Source of the DNA: an uncultured Collinsella sp.
GTDB taxonomy: Bacteria > Actinomycetota > Coriobacteriia > Coriobacteriales > Coriobacteriaceae
Assembly (NCBI GenBank): GCA_902496335.1
Contig: CABVAO010000005.1
Coordinates: 1 to 57,684 of the forward strand
DNA length: 57,684 bases
Direction: 5' to 3'
In this document: positions 35,186 to 45,039 of the stretch, piece by piece
How the letters are laid out: every line of letters begins with the position of its first letter
How positions within the stretch are numbered: the first letter of the stretch is position 1
The notes under the pieces: generated by a model
Database searches by the model: none
What the model saw: only the letters and a program-made list of their open reading frames with translations
What the model was told of the DNA's origin: nothing
Program-made: the position numbers and the translations under genes

Positions 35186-36244
35186 ATGAAACCCACCAAC
35201 GCATTCAAAGACAAGACCCTCATGATCACGGGCGGCACCGGCTCGTTCGGCAACACCGTGCTCAAGCACTTCATGGACACCGACCTTGCCGAGATCCGCA
35301 TCTTCTCGCGCGACGAGAAGAAGCAGGACGACATGCGCCACCGCCTGCAGGAGAAGTCGCCCGAGCTCGCCTCCAAGGTGCGCTTCTTCATCGGCGACGT
35401 CCGCAACGCCCAATCGGTGCGCGACGCCATGCACGGTGTGGACTACATCTTCCACGCCGCTGCCCTCAAGCAGGTGCCCTCCTGCGAGTTCTTCCCCATG
35501 GAGGCCGTGCGCACCAACGTCATCGGCACGGACAACGTCCTGCACGCCGCCATCGACGAGGGCGTCGACCGCGTCGTGTGCCTGTCAACCGACAAGGCCG
35601 CATACCCCATCAACGCCATGGGCAAGTCCAAGGCCATGATGGAGTCCATCATCTACGCCAACGCCCGCAACGGCGCCGGCCGCACCACCATCTGCTGCAC
35701 CCGCTACGGCAACGTCATGTGCTCGCGCGGCAGCGTCATCCCGCTGTTCATCGACCGCATCCGCAAGGGCGAGCCGCTCACGGTCACCGACCCCAACATG
35801 ACCCGCTTCCTCATGAACCTGGACGAGGCGGTCGACCTGGTGCAGTTCGCCTTCGAGCACGCCAACCCCGGCGACCTGTTCATCCAGAAGGCCCCTGCCT
35901 CCACCATCGGCGACCTCGCCGAGGCCGTCCAGGAGGTCTTCGGCCGCGTTGGCACCCAGGTGATCGGCACCCGCCACGGCGAGAAGCTCTTCGAGACCCT
36001 CATGACCCGCGAGGAGCGCCTGCGCGCCGAGGACATGGGCGGCTACTACCGCGTCGCCTGCGACTCGCGCGACCTGAACTACGACAAGTTCGTCGTGGAC
36101 GGCGAGGTGGAGACCCAGGCCGACGAGTCCTATACCTCCCACAACACCGAGAGGCTCGACGTGGCGGGCACCATCGCCAAGATCAAGACCGCCGAGTACG
36201 TGCAGCTGGCGCTCGAGGGCCGCGAGCACGAGGCGGTGCAGTAG
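35186..36244 (+). CDS. fnlA: UDP-GlcNAc 4,6-dehydratase/5-epimerase (FnlA/CapE)
   Basis: First step from UDP-GlcNAc to UDP-L-FucNAc. The 352-residue SDR protein has the nucleotide-binding loop ITGGTGSFGNTVL, HAAALKQVPSCEF, and a catalytic triad region with STDKAAYPINAMGKSK where Met replaces the usual catalytic Tyr position, as in the inverting 4,6-dehydratases. RYGNVMCSRGSVIPLF follows. It starts directly after the preceding stop and is followed by fnlB and fnlC, the complete three-gene pathway. Its GC content and C-ending codons are higher than those of the downstream transferases. Confidence 0.9.
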   Translation: MKPTNAFKDKTLMITGGTGSFGNTVLKHFMDTDLAEIRIFSRDEKKQDDMRHRLQEKSPELASKVRFFIGDVRNAQSVRDAMHGVDYIFHAAALKQVPSCEFFPMEAVRTNVIGTDNVLHAAIDEGVDRVVCLSTDKAAYPINAMGKSKAMMESIIYANARNGAGRTTICCTRYGNVMCSRGSVIPLFIDRIRKGEPLTVTDPNMTRFLMNLDEAVDLVQFAFEHANPGDLFIQKAPASTIGDLAEAVQEVFGRVGTQVIGTRHGEKLFETLMTREERLRAEDMGGYYRVACDSRDLNYDKFVVDGEVETQADESYTSHNTERLDVAGTIAKIKTAEYVQLALEGREHEAVQ

Positions 36245-36245
36245 G

Positions 36246-37463
36246 GTGCGCATACTCGTCACCGGCGCCAGGGGCTTCGTCGGCAGGAACCTCTGCTGCG
36301 CCCTCAAGAACATAAGGGACGGCAAGGACCGCCGCGAGAAATACTCGGGCCTGCTCCCGCTCGAGGTCATGGAGTACGACGTCGACTCGACGCCCGGGGA
36401 GCTGGACGAGTACTGCTCCCGTGCCGACTTCGTCTTCAACCTGGCCGGCGTCAACCGCCCCAAGGACCAGTCCGAGTTCATGGAGGGCAACTTCGGGTTC
36501 GCCTCCACGCTGCTCGATACCCTGGAGCGCCACGGGAATAAGTGCCCCGTCATGCTCTCCAGCTCCGCGCAGGCGAGCCTGTCGGGCCGCTTCGAGGGCT
36601 CTGTCTACGGTGAGTCGAAGCTCGCGGGGGAGGGTCTCTTCCGCGAGTACTCCGAGAGGACCGGCGCCCCGGTGCTCATCTACCGCTTCCCGAACCTCTA
36701 CGGCAAGTGGTGCCGCCCGCGCTACAACTCCGCCGTGGCCACCTTCTGCGACGCCATCGCCAACGACCGTCCCTACACCGTCAACGACCCCAGCGTGGAG
36801 CTGGAGCTCCTCTACATTGACGACCTCGTCGACGAGTTGCTGGGCGCCCTGCTTGGCGAGGAGCACCGCTGCGGCTACGAGGGTCTCGAACGCGTGGAGG
36901 GCGACGGGTTCTGCTTCATCCCGAAAACTGACGTCAAGTCCCTCGGCGAGATCGTGTACCTGCTCGGCAGCTTCCGCGACAGCCGCGAGACGCTATCGGT
37001 GCCCGACCTCACGGAGGGCTCCTTCTCCAAGAAGCTCTGGAGCACGTTCCTGTCCTACTACGAGCCGGGTCACTTCGCCTACGGCCTCAAGTCCAATGTC
37101 GACGGCCGCGGCTCTTTCACCGAGTTCCTGCGCACGCCGGAGCGCGGCCAGGTCTCGGTCAACGTGAGCAGGCCCGGCATCACCAAGGGCAATCACTGGC
37201 ACATGAGCAAGTGGGAGAGGTTCCTGGTTGTCTCCGGCACCGCGAGCATCAAGCTGAGGAAGGTGGGGGAGGACGCCGAGGGGAACCCGTTCCCCATCGA
37301 CGAGTACACCGTCTCGGGTTCCGAGATGCGCGCCGTGGAGATGATTCCCGGCTACACGCACTCCATCACTAACCTGTCCGACACCGAGGACCTCGTTACG
37401 GTCATGTGGGCCAACGAGCCCTTCGACCCAGAGAGCCCCGACACCTACTACGAGGAGGTCTAG
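36246..37463 (+). CDS. fnlB: UDP-sugar reductase with C-terminal cupin (FnlB/CapF)
   Basis: Second step of UDP-L-FucNAc synthesis, acting on the FnlA product. The 405-residue protein has an SDR half starting RILVTGARGFVGRNL and containing FNLAGVNRPKD. About 110 residues at the C-terminus form a cupin (KGNHWHMSKWERFLVVSG and PGYTHSITNLSD) with the His ligands expected for the CapF metal site. GTG start at 36246. Lies between fnlA and fnlC with gaps of a few bases. Confidence 0.9.
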   Translation: MRILVTGARGFVGRNLCCALKNIRDGKDRREKYSGLLPLEVMEYDVDSTPGELDEYCSRADFVFNLAGVNRPKDQSEFMEGNFGFASTLLDTLERHGNKCPVMLSSSAQASLSGRFEGSVYGESKLAGEGLFREYSERTGAPVLIYRFPNLYGKWCRPRYNSAVATFCDAIANDRPYTVNDPSVELELLYIDDLVDELLGALLGEEHRCGYEGLERVEGDGFCFIPKTDVKSLGEIVYLLGSFRDSRETLSVPDLTEGSFSKKLWSTFLSYYEPGHFAYGLKSNVDGRGSFTEFLRTPERGQVSVNVSRPGITKGNHWHMSKWERFLVVSGTASIKLRKVGEDAEGNPFPIDEYTVSGSEMRAVEMIPGYTHSITNLSDTEDLVTVMWANEPFDPESPDTYYEEV

Positions 37464-37467
37464 CCAC

Positions 37468-38649
37468 ATGGGCAAGGACTATTCCGACATCGCATTCAAG
37501 GACGACGGCCGCCTGAAGCTACTCATCATCGTGGGCACCCGCCCCGAGGTCATCCGCCTGTCCGAGGTCATCAAGAAGTGCCGCCGCCACTTCGACTGCC
37601 TGCTGGCGCACACCGGGCAGAACTACGACTACACGCTCAACGGCATCTTCTTCCGCGACCTGTCGCTGGACGACCCGGACGTCTACCTGGACGCCGTGGG
37701 CGCGGACCTCGGCGAGACCGTGGGCAACATCATCGCGTCCTCCTATAAGCTGATGGTGGAGACGCGGCCTGATGCCCTCCTCATCCTGGGCGACACCAAC
37801 AGCTGCCTGTCCGCCATCGCGGCCAAGAGGCTCCACATCCCCATCTTCCACATGGAGGCCGGCAACCGCTGCAAGGACGAGTGCCTGCCCGAGGAGACCA
37901 ACCGCCGTATCGTCGACGTGATCTCCGACGTCAACCTGGCCTACTCCGAGCACGCGCGCCGCTACCTCAAGGACACCAGCTGCGCGCCCGAGCGCACCTA
38001 CGTCACGGGCTCGCCCATGGCCGAGGTCCTGCGCGCAAATCTGGTTAAGATCGAGGCCTCCGACATCCTCACCGAGCTCGGCCTGGAGCCCAAGCGCTAC
38101 ATGCTGCTGTCCGCCCACCGCGAGGAGAACATCGACACCGAGGCGAACTTCACGAGCCTGTTCACCGCCATCAACGCGCTCGCGGACAAATACGACATGC
38201 CGATCCTGTACTCCTGCCATCCGCGTTCCCGCAAGCGCCTGGAGGCCACCGGCTTCAAGCTGGACCCGCGCGTTCGCATGCACGAGCCCATGGGCTTCCA
38301 TGACTACAACTGCCTGCAGATGAACGCCTTCGCCGTGGTCTCCGACTCCGGCACCCTGCCCGAGGAGTCCAGCTTCTTCGCGAGCGTCGGCCGCCCGTTC
38401 CCGGCGGTGTGCATCCGCACCTCCACCGAGCGCCCCGAGGCGCTGGACAAGGCCTGTTTCACGCTGGCCGGCATCTCCGAGAGGGGCCTTCTGCAGGCCG
38501 TCCACACCGCCGTCGAGCTCGACGCTGAGGGGTCGCTACCCGAGGCGCCCGTCCCTGACTACGCCGACGAGACCGTGTCCACCAAGGTGGTCAAGATCAT
38601 CCAGAGCTACACCGGCGTCGTTGACAAGATGGTGTGGAGGAAGGCTTAG
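37468..38649 (+). CDS. fnlC: UDP-sugar 2-epimerase (FnlC/WecB type)
   Basis: Non-hydrolysing 2-epimerase that completes UDP-L-FucNAc. The 393-residue protein has LLIIVGTRPEVIRLSEVI at the N-terminus, HTGQNYDYTLNGIFF, HMEAGNRCKDECLPEETNR and LLSAHREENIDTEANF, the family's conserved blocks, and SDSGTLPEESSFF near the end. GAGGAGG lies about ten bases before the ATG. A fragment similar to its C-terminus (GLL...VELDAEG) is found at 46327-46400, after the end of the operon. Confidence 0.91.
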   Translation: MGKDYSDIAFKDDGRLKLLIIVGTRPEVIRLSEVIKKCRRHFDCLLAHTGQNYDYTLNGIFFRDLSLDDPDVYLDAVGADLGETVGNIIASSYKLMVETRPDALLILGDTNSCLSAIAAKRLHIPIFHMEAGNRCKDECLPEETNRRIVDVISDVNLAYSEHARRYLKDTSCAPERTYVTGSPMAEVLRANLVKIEASDILTELGLEPKRYMLLSAHREENIDTEANFTSLFTAINALADKYDMPILYSCHPRSRKRLEATGFKLDPRVRMHEPMGFHDYNCLQMNAFAVVSDSGTLPEESSFFASVGRPFPAVCIRTSTERPEALDKACFTLAGISERGLLQAVHTAVELDAEGSLPEAPVPDYADETVSTKVVKIIQSYTGVVDKMVWRKA

Positions 38650-38651
38650 CC

Positions 38652-39167
38652 ATGGGTCTCGTTTACAAGATTCTCGACGGTGTTTCACGTGCCTATAACA
38701 AACTTCTTCTAATGCCCTCGTTGCGCCGCTCCTTTGCTGCATGCGGCGAGAATGTGACTCTCGGCCGTCGCAGCGAGATCGCCGGAGCGGGCAATATCTA
38801 CATGGGCCATGACGTGTACCTAGGCCCTGGAACAACGCTGCTAACGACCCGAGCGAAAATTCGCATCGGCGATTATGTCATGAGTGGGCCCAACCTTACC
38901 GTTATCACCGGCGATCACCGCACCGACATCCTCGACCGCCCCATGATGGAACTAACCGATGAGGACAAGCTCTCCGATAACGACCAAGATGTCGTTATCG
39001 GTAATGACGTGTGGATGGGTAGCGGCGTAACGATTCTAAAAGGTGTCCACGTCTCCGATCACTGCGTAATTGCCGCTGGAGCCGTGGTGACCAAAGATGT
39101 GGAGCCTGAGTATTCAATCTGGGGGGGGGTTCCCGCTCGCTGCCTAGGTTCGCGGCTTAAAGGATAA
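38652..39167 (+). CDS. Hexapeptide-repeat O-acetyltransferase
   Basis: 171-residue left-handed beta-helix acyltransferase, likely acetylating a sugar of the repeat unit in the cytosol. Hexapeptide turns such as VTLGRRSEIAGAGNIYMG and IGNDVWMGSGVTILKGVHV are clear. The VITGDHRTD segment supplies the usual catalytic His, and the end reads WGGVPARCLGSRLKG. The ATG at 38652 is chosen because GAGGAAGG precedes it. It is less GC-rich than fnlABC, and the change in composition begins here. Confidence 0.87.
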   Translation: MGLVYKILDGVSRAYNKLLLMPSLRRSFAACGENVTLGRRSEIAGAGNIYMGHDVYLGPGTTLLTTRAKIRIGDYVMSGPNLTVITGDHRTDILDRPMMELTDEDKLSDNDQDVVIGNDVWMGSGVTILKGVHVSDHCVIAAGAVVTKDVEPEYSIWGGVPARCLGSRLKG

Positions 39168-39169
39168 CG

Positions 39170-40267
39170 ATGGTTTCATCTAAAAAAAGTGTACACGCGA
39201 AAGTTCTAATGGTCGGCCCCGACCTTTCTTTGCACGGCGGAATTGTTTCCGTTGTGCAGGGCTATCTCGATGGAGGTCTTCCTGAAGCATGTGATGCCTT
39301 CGAGTACTTGGGTACGGGTGTTGGTTCCTCAAAGCTCGGTAAGTCTCTCGCATTTACCCGGGCGTTGATTCGCTATGCGATGATCATGCCATCCTATGAC
39401 ATTATTCATTTGCACATTAGCGCCCGTGGGTCCTACAAACGTAAGTCAATTATGGCTCGTATGGCCCATAAAGCCGGCAAGTATGTAATACTGCACGACC
39501 ACGATGGTGAGTTTAAGAAGGCCTTTGAAGAGGGTGGAGATTCCTACCGTCGTGACGTAAGAAAGACTTTTGGTCTCGCCGACCGAGTTGTGGTTCTGTC
39601 GGAAGAGTGGCTCGACTACTTTGCGGAAAACGTTTGCGACCTCGATAAGATTGAAGTTGTCCACAATGGTGTTAAAGTACCGGCGCAGCCGTGCTCACCT
39701 TGTTCGCGTCAAGATGTCCTATTTTTAGGACGTCTTGACGCGAACAAGAGCCCTGACGTGCTCTTGCGCGCGTCAAGAAAAATCCTGCCACGTTTCCCGG
39801 AGACTAAAATTGTCTTTGGCGGCGACGGTGAAATCGACAAGAACAAAGCGCTCGCCGAGGAACTTGGCATTGCCGACCGTTGCGAGTTTCACGGCTGGGT
39901 CATCGGCGACAAGCGTGAGGCCCTCTTTGAGCGTGCCGCGTTGTTCTGCCTTCCCTCCAAGAACGAGGGGCTGCCCATGAGCGTACTTGAAGCCATGGCG
40001 CACGGCATACCGGCTGTTGCCACCGCCGTAGGAGGGGTACCGCAGGTCATCGAGGACGGTGTTAGCGGATTCCTCATTGACGTGGATGACGAGGTAGCGC
40101 TTTCTGAGAGTTTGGCCTCGCTACTTGCGGAACCTAAGTTGCGAGAAGAGCTTGGGCGCAATGGCAGGGATCAGGTCATTCGTAAATTTGGGCTCGACGG
40201 GACCCTAGCCCAGGTTGAAGGCATCTACGGAGCGCTTATGCTCGGTAAGGGGACATTTTGTGAGTAA
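39170..40267 (+). CDS. Glycosyltransferase family 4
   Basis: 365-residue GT-B enzyme that adds a sugar to the growing lipid-linked repeat. N-terminal MVGPDLSLHGGIVSVVQGYL is the Gly-rich acceptor-domain loop. DVLFLGRLDANKSPDVLLRA and the donor-site E-x7-E block KNEGLPMSVLEAMAHGIPAVAT with GVPQVIEDGVSGFL mark the C-domain. Follows the acetyltransferase by two bases and overlaps the next gene by eight. Confidence 0.9.
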   Translation: MVSSKKSVHAKVLMVGPDLSLHGGIVSVVQGYLDGGLPEACDAFEYLGTGVGSSKLGKSLAFTRALIRYAMIMPSYDIIHLHISARGSYKRKSIMARMAHKAGKYVILHDHDGEFKKAFEEGGDSYRRDVRKTFGLADRVVVLSEEWLDYFAENVCDLDKIEVVHNGVKVPAQPCSPCSRQDVLFLGRLDANKSPDVLLRASRKILPRFPETKIVFGGDGEIDKNKALAEELGIADRCEFHGWVIGDKREALFERAALFCLPSKNEGLPMSVLEAMAHGIPAVATAVGGVPQVIEDGVSGFLIDVDDEVALSESLASLLAEPKLREELGRNGRDQVIRKFGLDGTLAQVEGIYGALMLGKGTFCE

Positions 40268-41270
40268 CAGCAAACCTTGGCTATCGATCGTGGTGCCCGC
40301 ATACAACGCAGAGCTCTTTCTCGAGGAATGTGTCTCGAGTTTCGGGCTCGACGAAAACCCCGATGTCGAGGCTATCGTTGTCGATGACGGCTCAACCGAT
40401 GATACACCAGGGGTCTGCGACCGCCTTGCGTCCAGATCTGCGAATGTGAAGGTGATCCACCGTGACAACGGCGGATCACCTTCAGCGCGCAACGCAGGTT
40501 GCTTGCGCGCTGAAGGTAATTGGATCTGGTTCGTCGATTCCGATGACGTCATCGCACCCTACGCACTTGATGTTTTGAGGAAGTGTACCCTTGCGACGGA
40601 ATGCGACGCCGTTCAGATCCAGTTCCTGAGGTTTCAGGACGGCGAGAAGCCGGCTTGGCCGGCTCCAATGTTGTCCGAAAACCCTGTTGCCCTCTCATCC
40701 GAGGAATATCTGCGCGAGATATACCGCGGCCGCGGACAGCACTATATGTGCTCATTCCTGCTGCGATCGGATGCGCTGCTCGAGAGGAATGACAACGCCG
40801 CAGCCGATCGCAGCAGGAATGAACTCGCGGGATGGCCTTTCCGCGAGGATTTCTCCCTTTATGAGGACGTTGTCTCGATGGAAGAAATACTCAGGCGCAT
40901 CGACGGCGTCGAGGTCCTCAGGGGACAATACTACGGTTATAGGCAGTCTGCCGGCTCGATGACGCAGAAGCCGAGCAACAAGGCGGCAGACAGCGGCCTT
41001 CGCGCGGTTCTCGACCTCTCTGCGCATGACGACGCCGGTGACCCCAGGGGCAAGCTGTCCCTTGAGATTAGTCTCCTATTTAATGCCTATAAGCTCATCG
41101 AATGGCGTGGGACCGAATCCGAGACTCTGCGTATACGGTACAAGGCCGAGATCACCTCCCGTGTGAGGGAAGTCGGCGTTTCCCACCTGGGGCTCGACCG
41201 CTTCGGGAGGTTTGTACTTATGAGGACGGGGCTACTCGACTACATTTTCAAGAGGAGGTATTGCCGATGA
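40260..41270 (+). CDS. Glycosyltransferase family 2
   Basis: 336-residue GT-A enzyme. WLSIVVPAYNAELFLEECV, VVDDGSTDDTPGVC and WFVDSDDVIAPYAL give the nucleotide- and metal-binding motifs (DxD as DSDD). The GTG at 40260, with AAGGGGA before it, is preferred to the upstream frame. It overlaps the GT4 gene. The sugar it transfers is not known. Confidence 0.88.
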   Translation: MSNSKPWLSIVVPAYNAELFLEECVSSFGLDENPDVEAIVVDDGSTDDTPGVCDRLASRSANVKVIHRDNGGSPSARNAGCLRAEGNWIWFVDSDDVIAPYALDVLRKCTLATECDAVQIQFLRFQDGEKPAWPAPMLSENPVALSSEEYLREIYRGRGQHYMCSFLLRSDALLERNDNAAADRSRNELAGWPFREDFSLYEDVVSMEEILRRIDGVEVLRGQYYGYRQSAGSMTQKPSNKAADSGLRAVLDLSAHDDAGDPRGKLSLEISLLFNAYKLIEWRGTESETLRIRYKAEITSRVREVGVSHLGLDRFGRFVLMRTGLLDYIFKRRYCR

Positions 41271-42505
41271 GCGGATTTAACGCATCCGGGCGAGACGACG
41301 CATTATCGAGGCGCAGCGTCGGGCTAGACAGCCTTTCGTCCTCCCCCGTTCTACCGATGATTGCGGCGCTGTTCTTCGTCCTCACCTTTCTCATCAAGGC
41401 TCTCGTAGATGACGCCTTCACCAGGGGCGATATTTCCGCGGGTATTGCTTACACCAAGTATGTCACCGCGGCTATCGCCTGCTTGGCGGCGCTGGCATAT
41501 GCTCTTAAGAACGGCGAGCGAGTGTTCATCAAAGAGTTCAACGCCCTTGCTTTCATCTTCATTATTTTCACGGCGGTGTCCACTTTTCTGCAGGTTAAGA
41601 CTGGACACTTTTCCACCGGGGTTCTCCTTGAGCTCTTCAAGTTCGCCATCCCCATCATTCTTGCATACACCATGCTTAACGCTTTGACGCCTCATGCGCT
41701 TTACCGGTGCATGGTGGCCGTCCTGCTCGTTTCCATTCTCGGCTACCTGTTATCGCTATCCCATGAGGGGGTAGGCGTTTCCGAGATCCTCGAAGCTAGC
41801 TTCATGGATTCAAACAGTGCCTCAGAATCTTCGACCTTTTCTGGGATTTTTCTCGTGCTCACCTTCTACTTTGCCTTCTTCAGGCATAAGAAGGTATGGC
41901 TGGTTCTCTCCGCCCTATTCTGCATCCTTACTTTCAAGAGGCTTGCAATCTTCGCCGTTCTATTTGCTCTCGTTGTCAGCTTCATCGCGCCTAGGCTCAT
42001 GAAGATCAAGGTCCCCCGTGGCGCTATAGTTGCCCTAAAGGTCTGCACAGTTCTGGGCGCCTTCCTTTGGACTTGGATGCTACTTCCTGAGCAGCAGTAT
42101 CTTTTTATTCATCTGTTCGGTGACACGCAGTCGCACTTCTCCATGGGCAGAAGCGATGTGCTTGGTTATTTTTTAAGTTCGGGCTTCGAGAGTTATGGGT
42201 ACGGCTCCGCCAATGAAATGGCTAAGGCGGTTTTCGCCGCTCCGTTTGAGATGGACCTAACAAAGATCGCTTTCGAGCTTACCCCGCTGGTCATGGTTCT
42301 GTTCGTGTGGCTTTTCTGGGATGTCGCGGGAGATTCCCTCTGGGGCGTCGTCATCATTGGCTACTTCATGATTAACATGATTACCTCGGATTCGTTGACA
42401 TCAAACTTTTGTCTCACACTTGCTTACATGACCTGTGGGCTTGTCACGCAGACTTTTGAGCATACAGGGAAATACATGCTGGAGGTTTCTGATAATGCCT
42501 TCTAA
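41267..42505 (+). CDS. Probable polysaccharide polymerase (Wzy-like membrane protein)
   Basis: 412-residue integral membrane protein with about ten to twelve hydrophobic segments and a longer extracytoplasmic loop in the second half (EQQYLFIHLFGDTQSHFSMGRSDVLGYFL). This matches the O-antigen ligase/polymerase layout. The sequence itself is poorly conserved in such proteins, so the call rests on topology and its position between glycosyltransferases and the flippase. AGGAGG precedes the ATG, which overlaps the previous stop (ATGA). It is the only polymerase candidate in the locus. Confidence 0.7.
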   Translation: MSGFNASGRDDALSRRSVGLDSLSSSPVLPMIAALFFVLTFLIKALVDDAFTRGDISAGIAYTKYVTAAIACLAALAYALKNGERVFIKEFNALAFIFIIFTAVSTFLQVKTGHFSTGVLLELFKFAIPIILAYTMLNALTPHALYRCMVAVLLVSILGYLLSLSHEGVGVSEILEASFMDSNSASESSTFSGIFLVLTFYFAFFRHKKVWLVLSALFCILTFKRLAIFAVLFALVVSFIAPRLMKIKVPRGAIVALKVCTVLGAFLWTWMLLPEQQYLFIHLFGDTQSHFSMGRSDVLGYFLSSGFESYGYGSANEMAKAVFAAPFEMDLTKIAFELTPLVMVLFVWLFWDVAGDSLWGVVIIGYFMINMITSDSLTSNFCLTLAYMTCGLVTQTFEHTGKYMLEVSDNAF

Positions 42506-43544
42506 TGGAACGACTACAACGGTTGCGCCTTCCTCCGGCGTGACTATTACCGTCTGCGTGCCCGTCTACAACGTTGAGCGTTATCTTTGTGAGTGCCTAG
42601 ACTCAATCTTCTCCCAGAATTACGCCGACTTCGACGTTGTCTTGGTCGATGACGGCTCTACCGACAGCAGCGGTGCTATTTGCGATGAATATGCCGCGCG
42701 CTATCCGCAGCAGGCCCTCGTTTTCCATAAGGACAACGAGGGCCTGCTGCTCGCGCGCCGCGACGGCTTTGCGCTTGCAGCAGGCGACTACGTTATGTGC
42801 GTGGATTCCGACGATGCGCTTGTCCCCGGGGCCCTCGCTTTAGTTGCCACTACGGTGGCAAAGACGAGTGCGGATGTTGTGCGCTTCGGTTTTACACGGG
42901 AGGAGAGCGAGGCCGTACCCGTTGAGTCATCTATCCCTTTCAAACTTTATTCCGCCGAGGAGAAGCCTTCGATATTAAGCGCCCTGTGCCGCTCGACCAG
43001 TGGTTCAGAGAACCCTATGTGGTTCAAGGCCATTCGTCGGTCGTGTGTCGGAGTCGATGTGGACTTCTCGAAATTCAAAGGTCTCACGTTTGCTGAGGAC
43101 TTTCTGCAGACCCTTACCGTATATGATCGCGCTCAGACGTTCTGCTTCATCAATGCCTCTCTTTATTACTATCGCCCAGGTTCCGGAATTACTAGAGCAT
43201 ATGATCCGCATTTCTACTGCGATGTTTGCCGATGTCTCGACGTGGGCGAAGGCTACGCGCGTCGCTGGGAGCGTGAGTACGGCTGTAACGATCTCATGGT
43301 CGGTCTCGCCGCTTGCAGGCTTGACTCTGGCGCGCAATATGCGGAATGGATGGCGTCGCAGGGCGATACGGTGGGTCTTGATGACCTCCTCGCCTCTCGT
43401 GACTTTGCGCGTTGCCTGACGACATCAGGTGCGGGTAAGTTACTTCGATTTGACCGACGTCTGGTCCTATGGGCATTGAGATGGCGGGCATACCCAATTA
43501 TAGCTAGCATCGCTATGGCCAGGGCGGCTAAAGCGAGAAGATAG
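42495..43544 (+). CDS. Glycosyltransferase family 2
   Basis: 349-residue GT-A enzyme with VTITVCVPVYNVERYLCECL, LVDDGSTDSSGAICDEY and MCVDSDDALVPGAL (DxD). The ATG at 42495 has GGAGG ten bases upstream and overlaps the end of the polymerase gene by 11 bases. The C-terminal half is variable. It is the third glycosyltransferase after the TagA-type enzyme, so the repeat unit probably has four or five sugars including the first one. Confidence 0.87.
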   Translation: MPSNGTTTTVAPSSGVTITVCVPVYNVERYLCECLDSIFSQNYADFDVVLVDDGSTDSSGAICDEYAARYPQQALVFHKDNEGLLLARRDGFALAAGDYVMCVDSDDALVPGALALVATTVAKTSADVVRFGFTREESEAVPVESSIPFKLYSAEEKPSILSALCRSTSGSENPMWFKAIRRSCVGVDVDFSKFKGLTFAEDFLQTLTVYDRAQTFCFINASLYYYRPGSGITRAYDPHFYCDVCRCLDVGEGYARRWEREYGCNDLMVGLAACRLDSGAQYAEWMASQGDTVGLDDLLASRDFARCLTTSGAGKLLRFDRRLVLWALRWRAYPIIASIAMARAAKARR

Positions 43545-43572
43545 ACTGTGTCATGTCAGTTCATTTGAAGAC

Positions 43573-45039
43573 ATGCCGCGACATAAGCCTTTTGAATTGG
43601 ATTTAAAATTGACAAACATTTTTTCAACCGAGGAGCGGGGAGGTATCGCCGGAAACCTGGCATACGCCGTTGTAGCTCAGGGAATAGGCCTGCTCTCGAG
43701 CATTCTGACGTCCCTGGTGCTTCCCAAGTTTTTGGGCGTGGAGGACTACGCGTACTGGCAGCTGTTCTTGCTGTACTCATCGTACTCTGGGTTTGCCCTG
43801 CTTGGACTCAATGACGGCATTTACCTGCGTCTCGGCGGAAAGCGCTACTCGGAGGTCAATCACGGGGAGTTGAAAGCGCAGCAGTGTGTCGTCGCAGCCT
43901 CGCAGCTGTTAGTTGCTGCCTGTTGCCTGGCCGCCGTCCTCGCCGCTGGTTTCGAACCATACCGGTCCCTCGTGCTCGCGCTGTGCGTTTTTTTCGGATT
44001 GCTCACAAACCTGACCCAGTGTCTGCGCTATGTGTTCCAATGCACGAACCTCACGCGTATCTCATCACTCGCCGACCTATTCTCCAAGGGACTTTTCGTC
44101 GCGTTCATGATGACGGTTCTCCTCGCGGGCGTTAACTCATCGCTGCCGTTTATCTTGGGCTACATAGCCTGCCAGGCGTTGGCGCTTCTGTATGTACTCA
44201 TCTGCGCTAGGAGCACCCTACGCAGCAAGGCGGCGTTCAAGGGCGTGCTGCGCACATGCGCCGCCGACGTACGGGCAGGTCTCAAAGTCATGGTAGCCTA
44301 CTACGCCGACTCGCTGATTGTTGGCTTCACTCGTATGTTGACAGACTGGCAACTGGGGCTTACGGCCTTTGGCAAGTTGTCACTGTCTTTCTCGTTGACG
44401 AACTTCGTTCTGGGTTTTATCGGGCAAGTGTCAATGGTGGCGTTCCCCGTGCTCAAGCGTTTGGACGCCGAGGGGCAGAGGGAGAAGTACCTTGCCATTA
44501 GGCTGCTGCTGCACACGGCTCTTCCCTGTGCGTACCTTCTCTATGTGCCTGCGAAACTGGTGCTGGGGCTGTGGCTTCCGGCATACAGTAAGAGCCTAGT
44601 TTACCTGGCTCTTACTATGCCTCTGTGTGTCTATAGCTGCAAGGCGAACCTGCTGTTCAATACCTACCTTAAGATGGGGCGACGCGAGGGAACACTGTGC
44701 ACGGTGAACGTTGCTGCCATGATCTTGAACGCGGTGCTGGCCCTTGCGAGCATCGTTGGCTTGGCAAGTGTGGAGCTGGCGACATGCGGGATTGTGGCCT
44801 CGGTGGCGCTGCGCGACCTGGCTTTCGAGTTAATCATATCGCGCAGGTTTGGAAATCCCGTGGTGCACTTCTGTGTTTCGGAGGCCCTGATTACCGCAGG
44901 GTTCATGACGGCGTCGTGGTTTTTGGGCGCGTGGAGCTGGCCTGTGGTGCTGCTGATGCTGGTCGCATACCTATGGTGCGATAGAGACGGCGTAAGGCTG
45001 GTTGTAACGGGGGCGAGAAAGAGGCTCGGGCGTGGGTGA
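43573..45039 (+). CDS. Wzx-like polysaccharide flippase
   Basis: 488-residue membrane protein with about 12-14 helices, starting with the typical NLAYAVVAQGIGLLSSILTSLVLPKFLGVEDYAYWQ segment of the MATE-like exporters. It would move the lipid-linked repeat unit across the membrane. No strong ribosome site is seen; GAAG lies just before the ATG. Together with the Wzy-like protein it indicates Wzx/Wzy-dependent assembly. The next gene overlaps its last eight bases if its GTG start is used. Confidence 0.85.
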   Translation: MPRHKPFELDLKLTNIFSTEERGGIAGNLAYAVVAQGIGLLSSILTSLVLPKFLGVEDYAYWQLFLLYSSYSGFALLGLNDGIYLRLGGKRYSEVNHGELKAQQCVVAASQLLVAACCLAAVLAAGFEPYRSLVLALCVFFGLLTNLTQCLRYVFQCTNLTRISSLADLFSKGLFVAFMMTVLLAGVNSSLPFILGYIACQALALLYVLICARSTLRSKAAFKGVLRTCAADVRAGLKVMVAYYADSLIVGFTRMLTDWQLGLTAFGKLSLSFSLTNFVLGFIGQVSMVAFPVLKRLDAEGQREKYLAIRLLLHTALPCAYLLYVPAKLVLGLWLPAYSKSLVYLALTMPLCVYSCKANLLFNTYLKMGRREGTLCTVNVAAMILNAVLALASIVGLASVELATCGIVASVALRDLAFELIISRRFGNPVVHFCVSEALITAGFMTASWFLGAWSWPVVLLMLVAYLWCDRDGVRLVVTGARKRLGRG